A stretch of DNA of 64,000 nucleotides from Aminobacterium colombiense DSM 12261 (GTDB lineage: Bacteria > Synergistota > Synergistia > Synergistales > Aminobacteriaceae), in NCBI RefSeq assembly GCF_000025885.1, contig NC_014011.1:496001-560000 (forward strand), read 5' to 3'. Of this stretch, positions 62,865 to 64,000 are shown piece by piece (within the stretch, counting starts at the first letter, position 1; the number at the start of each line of letters is the position of its first letter). The notes beneath the pieces are model-generated. The model did not search any database, was not told the origin of the DNA, and saw only the letters and a program-made list of their open reading frames with translations. The position numbers were made by a program, and so were the translations under genes.

Positions 62865-63003
62865 AGGTTTGACCTCTTTCTTTTTCTGAATCAGAATAAT
62901 TATAGCCTGTCTCTTTTATTTCGCTGTCATTTTTGACTTCTCTAGTAAGCGTGAATGGCGGCGGGGTGTCTTCTATTGTCGATCTTGCTATTTGTTTTCT
63001 CAT
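62839..63003 (-). CDS. Possible 54-residue protein overlapping the uracil methyltransferase start
   Basis: MRKQIARSTIEDTPPP... polar, charged, ends 26 bp inside the next gene. GAGGGGTG lies 4-5 nt before the ATG. It could be translationally coupled with the methyltransferase; no family recognised. Confidence 0.4.
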   Translation of the reverse strand: MRKQIARSTIEDTPPPFTLTREVKNDSEIKETGYNYSDSEKERGQTYEKASYRL

Positions 63004-63205
63004 TTGCACCCCTCTTTTTTTGCCCAGATGAGTGCCATTATTGGTTGGCTGGATGTTAGCATATTTTGATATAAAAGCCTCATAAACTCTAGTTCACAAG
63101 GCTTTCTAAATGAAAATTCGTTGAATTTCCTAGTTATTGTTTTTGGGTGATGGTATACTTAAAAAAATAAATAAAAAGTCTATGCTCAAGAATTTGCTCT
63201 TCTGA

Positions 63206-63235
63206 TTGACGCATATTTGATGGCGCTCCTAAATA
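63206..63235 (+). promoter_or_regulatory. Candidate promoter of the PAS gene
   Basis: TTGACG, 18 nt, TAAATA, 23 nt before the small upstream frame. Confidence 0.5.
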
Positions 63236-63257
63236 TACACGAGAGAAGGAGATAAAA

Positions 63258-63317
63258 ATGAATCCCACCGTAACTTGGTCATGGACAGCAAGGTATTTAG
63301 AGAAAGAAGTAAAATAA
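63258..63317 (+). CDS. 19-residue ORF coupled to the PAS gene
   Basis: MNPTVTWSWTARYLEKEVK, with AAGGAG 7 nt upstream. Its TAA overlaps the next ATG (TAATG), so the ribosome may reach the PAS gene by reinitiation. Confidence 0.4.
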   Translation: MNPTVTWSWTARYLEKEVK

Positions 63318-64000
63318 TGGAAATAAAACAAGATTTAGACAAGGTGCATTTACAGTATTTATTCGATAATGCGCTAGATGTGGCCGTGTTGGTCGATCCT
63401 TCAGGAAATGTGTGTAGGGTCAATTCCTATTTTGAAAGGTTATTCGCTTTAAAAGAAGAAGAGATTATAGGAAAATCTATCATAGATATAGCATTCCCCC
63501 CCCATTCCCGAAATAGAGCGAAACAGGCAATTTTAGAACTTCAAAAAGGAGAAAAAATAGAGCTTTCTGAAGTTCAGTGTATGAGGAAAGATGAAACGAC
63601 TTTCCTTTGTCGTGTAGTTGTTTTCCCCATTCTGTTTAATTCAAAGGTTGCAAGCATATATGTTGTTTTTTATGATTTAACTCAGAAGAATGAGAGAGAA
63701 AAACAGCTTCTTTATGCTTCTGCTGTGGTAAAAGAAAGCCCAGTAGTTTTTTTCCGTTTGAAGGCTGATGAGGGCTGGCCTATTATTTATGCTTCAGAGA
63801 ATGTTAGTCGATGGGGCTATACCTCAGAATTATTGGTAAGAAATGAGAATTCTTATCTTGGCATTATTTATGAGGAAGACAGGGAAAAAATAATTCGTCA
63901 GGTTCGATTTTATGAAGAAGCCGGACGTGAAGAGTACGAACTTGAATATCGAATTCTAACTGGTAAAGGCGATATTATCTGGGTAAATGAAATGGCATCT
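63317..64000 (+). CDS. PAS-domain signalling protein, N-terminal part (runs off window)
   Basis: At least 228 residues without a membrane segment. PAS domain 1, residues about 10-125 (FDNALDVAVLVDPSGNVCRVN, EEIIGKSIIDIAFP, then FYDLTQKNEREKQ), PAS domain 2 from about residue 135 (FRLKADEGWPIIYASENVSRWGYTSEL, ...YRILTGKGDIIWVNE). The output domain (GGDEF, histidine kinase or other) lies beyond the edge. Confidence 0.9.
   Translation, partial: MEIKQDLDKVHLQYLFDNALDVAVLVDPSGNVCRVNSYFERLFALKEEEIIGKSIIDIAFPPHSRNRAKQAILELQKGEKIELSEVQCMRKDETTFLCRVVVFPILFNSKVASIYVVFYDLTQKNEREKQLLYASAVVKESPVVFFRLKADEGWPIIYASENVSRWGYTSELLVRNENSYLGIIYEEDREKIIRQVRFYEEAGREEYELEYRILTGKGDIIWVNEMAS

Noticed and set aside
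1-64000. tRNA genes, rRNA genes and CRISPR arrays
   Set aside because: No cloverleaf-type TpsiC segments, rRNA-like stretches or regularly spaced repeats were seen by eye; a tRNA scan would settle the matter.

Overview
The window looks like chromosomal DNA of a Gram-negative, strictly anaerobic, amino-acid-fermenting bacterium, most likely a member of the Synergistota (Aminobacterium-like); the phylum is inferred from gene content, not proven. The signs are an outer-membrane efflux system (TolC/MacAB), a ferredoxin-linked 2-oxoacid oxidoreductase fused in one operon to an ATP-yielding succinyl-CoA synthetase and an aminotransferase, a 5-oxoproline/D-glutamate operon, a TAXI-TRAP importer, two homoserine dehydrogenases and no respiratory genes. 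Base composition is moderate, with AT-rich intergenic DNA. No tRNA, rRNA or CRISPR array was seen.

Layout. 1-4.0 kb: the 3' part of a P-type cation ATPase and a convergent DedA/PAP2/LssY-like three-domain membrane protein. 4.2-9.7 kb: a minus-strand nickel/peptide-type ABC importer operon (substrate-binding protein, two permeases, two ATPases) led by a SAM methyltransferase. 9.9-22.2 kb: single genes and short units (methyltransferase scar, radical-SAM protein, exported MsrB, SDR, internally duplicated membrane protein, frameshifted polyferredoxin, collagen-like surface protein, Ogt, MscS, EamA exporter, L,D-transpeptidase, B3/4 protein, cupin). 22.3-26.7 kb: tolC-macA-macB-macB' efflux operon. 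26.7-29.4 kb: an uncharacterised protein and homoserine dehydrogenase behind a threonine leader-peptide attenuator. 29.4-35.8 kb: Dps-like ferritin, cold-shock protein, a metallophosphoesterase, then pxpB-pxpC-pxpA-DUF1445-aldolase. 35.8-45.9 kb: a minus-strand catabolic cluster (amidohydrolase-like, TAXI receptor, TRAP permease, two maleate-isomerase-like enzymes, LUD protein, deacetylase-like protein, aldehyde:ferredoxin oxidoreductase remnant) separated by a decayed IS256-type element from a GntR regulator. 46-52 kb: korABC-sucCD-korD-aminotransferase. 52-64 kb: second homoserine dehydrogenase, a split YeeE/YedE transporter, EamA exporter, RidA, a 26-residue membrane peptide, YeiH plus its LysR regulator, trpB behind a Trp attenuator, phenylacetate-CoA ligase behind a Phe/Tyr/Trp leader, an rRNA/tRNA uracil methyltransferase and the start of a PAS sensor.

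The strongest discoveries: (1) the first half of the split YeeE/YedE transporter has an in-frame TGA exactly at the conserved cysteine of its G-C-x-SGHG motif, the frame stays open and conserved for 38 more codons, and a bacterial SECIS-like hairpin follows, so it is probably a selenoprotein; (2) three independent ribosome-mediated attenuators, none of them part of a normal biosynthetic operon: a Thr leader (seven Thr in eight codons) before homoserine dehydrogenase, a Trp leader (Trp-Trp-Trp) before a lone trpB, and a Phe-Phe/Tyr-Tyr-Tyr/Trp leader before phenylacetate-CoA ligase. The last suggests that the ligase serves aromatic amino-acid synthesis from aryl acids rather than breakdown; (3) an unassigned TAXI-TRAP-linked catabolic operon containing a maleate-isomerase paralogue that has lost one catalytic cysteine.

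Metabolic logic: aminotransferase and KorABCD convert amino acids through 2-oxo acids to acyl-CoA and reduced ferredoxin, SucCD harvests the thioester as ATP, PxpABC and the DUF1445 protein return 5-oxoproline and D-glutamate to the glutamate pool, and RidA clears reactive enamines. Several genes are decaying (polyferredoxin, ligase C-terminus, AOR, methyltransferase, ABC ATPase, transposase).
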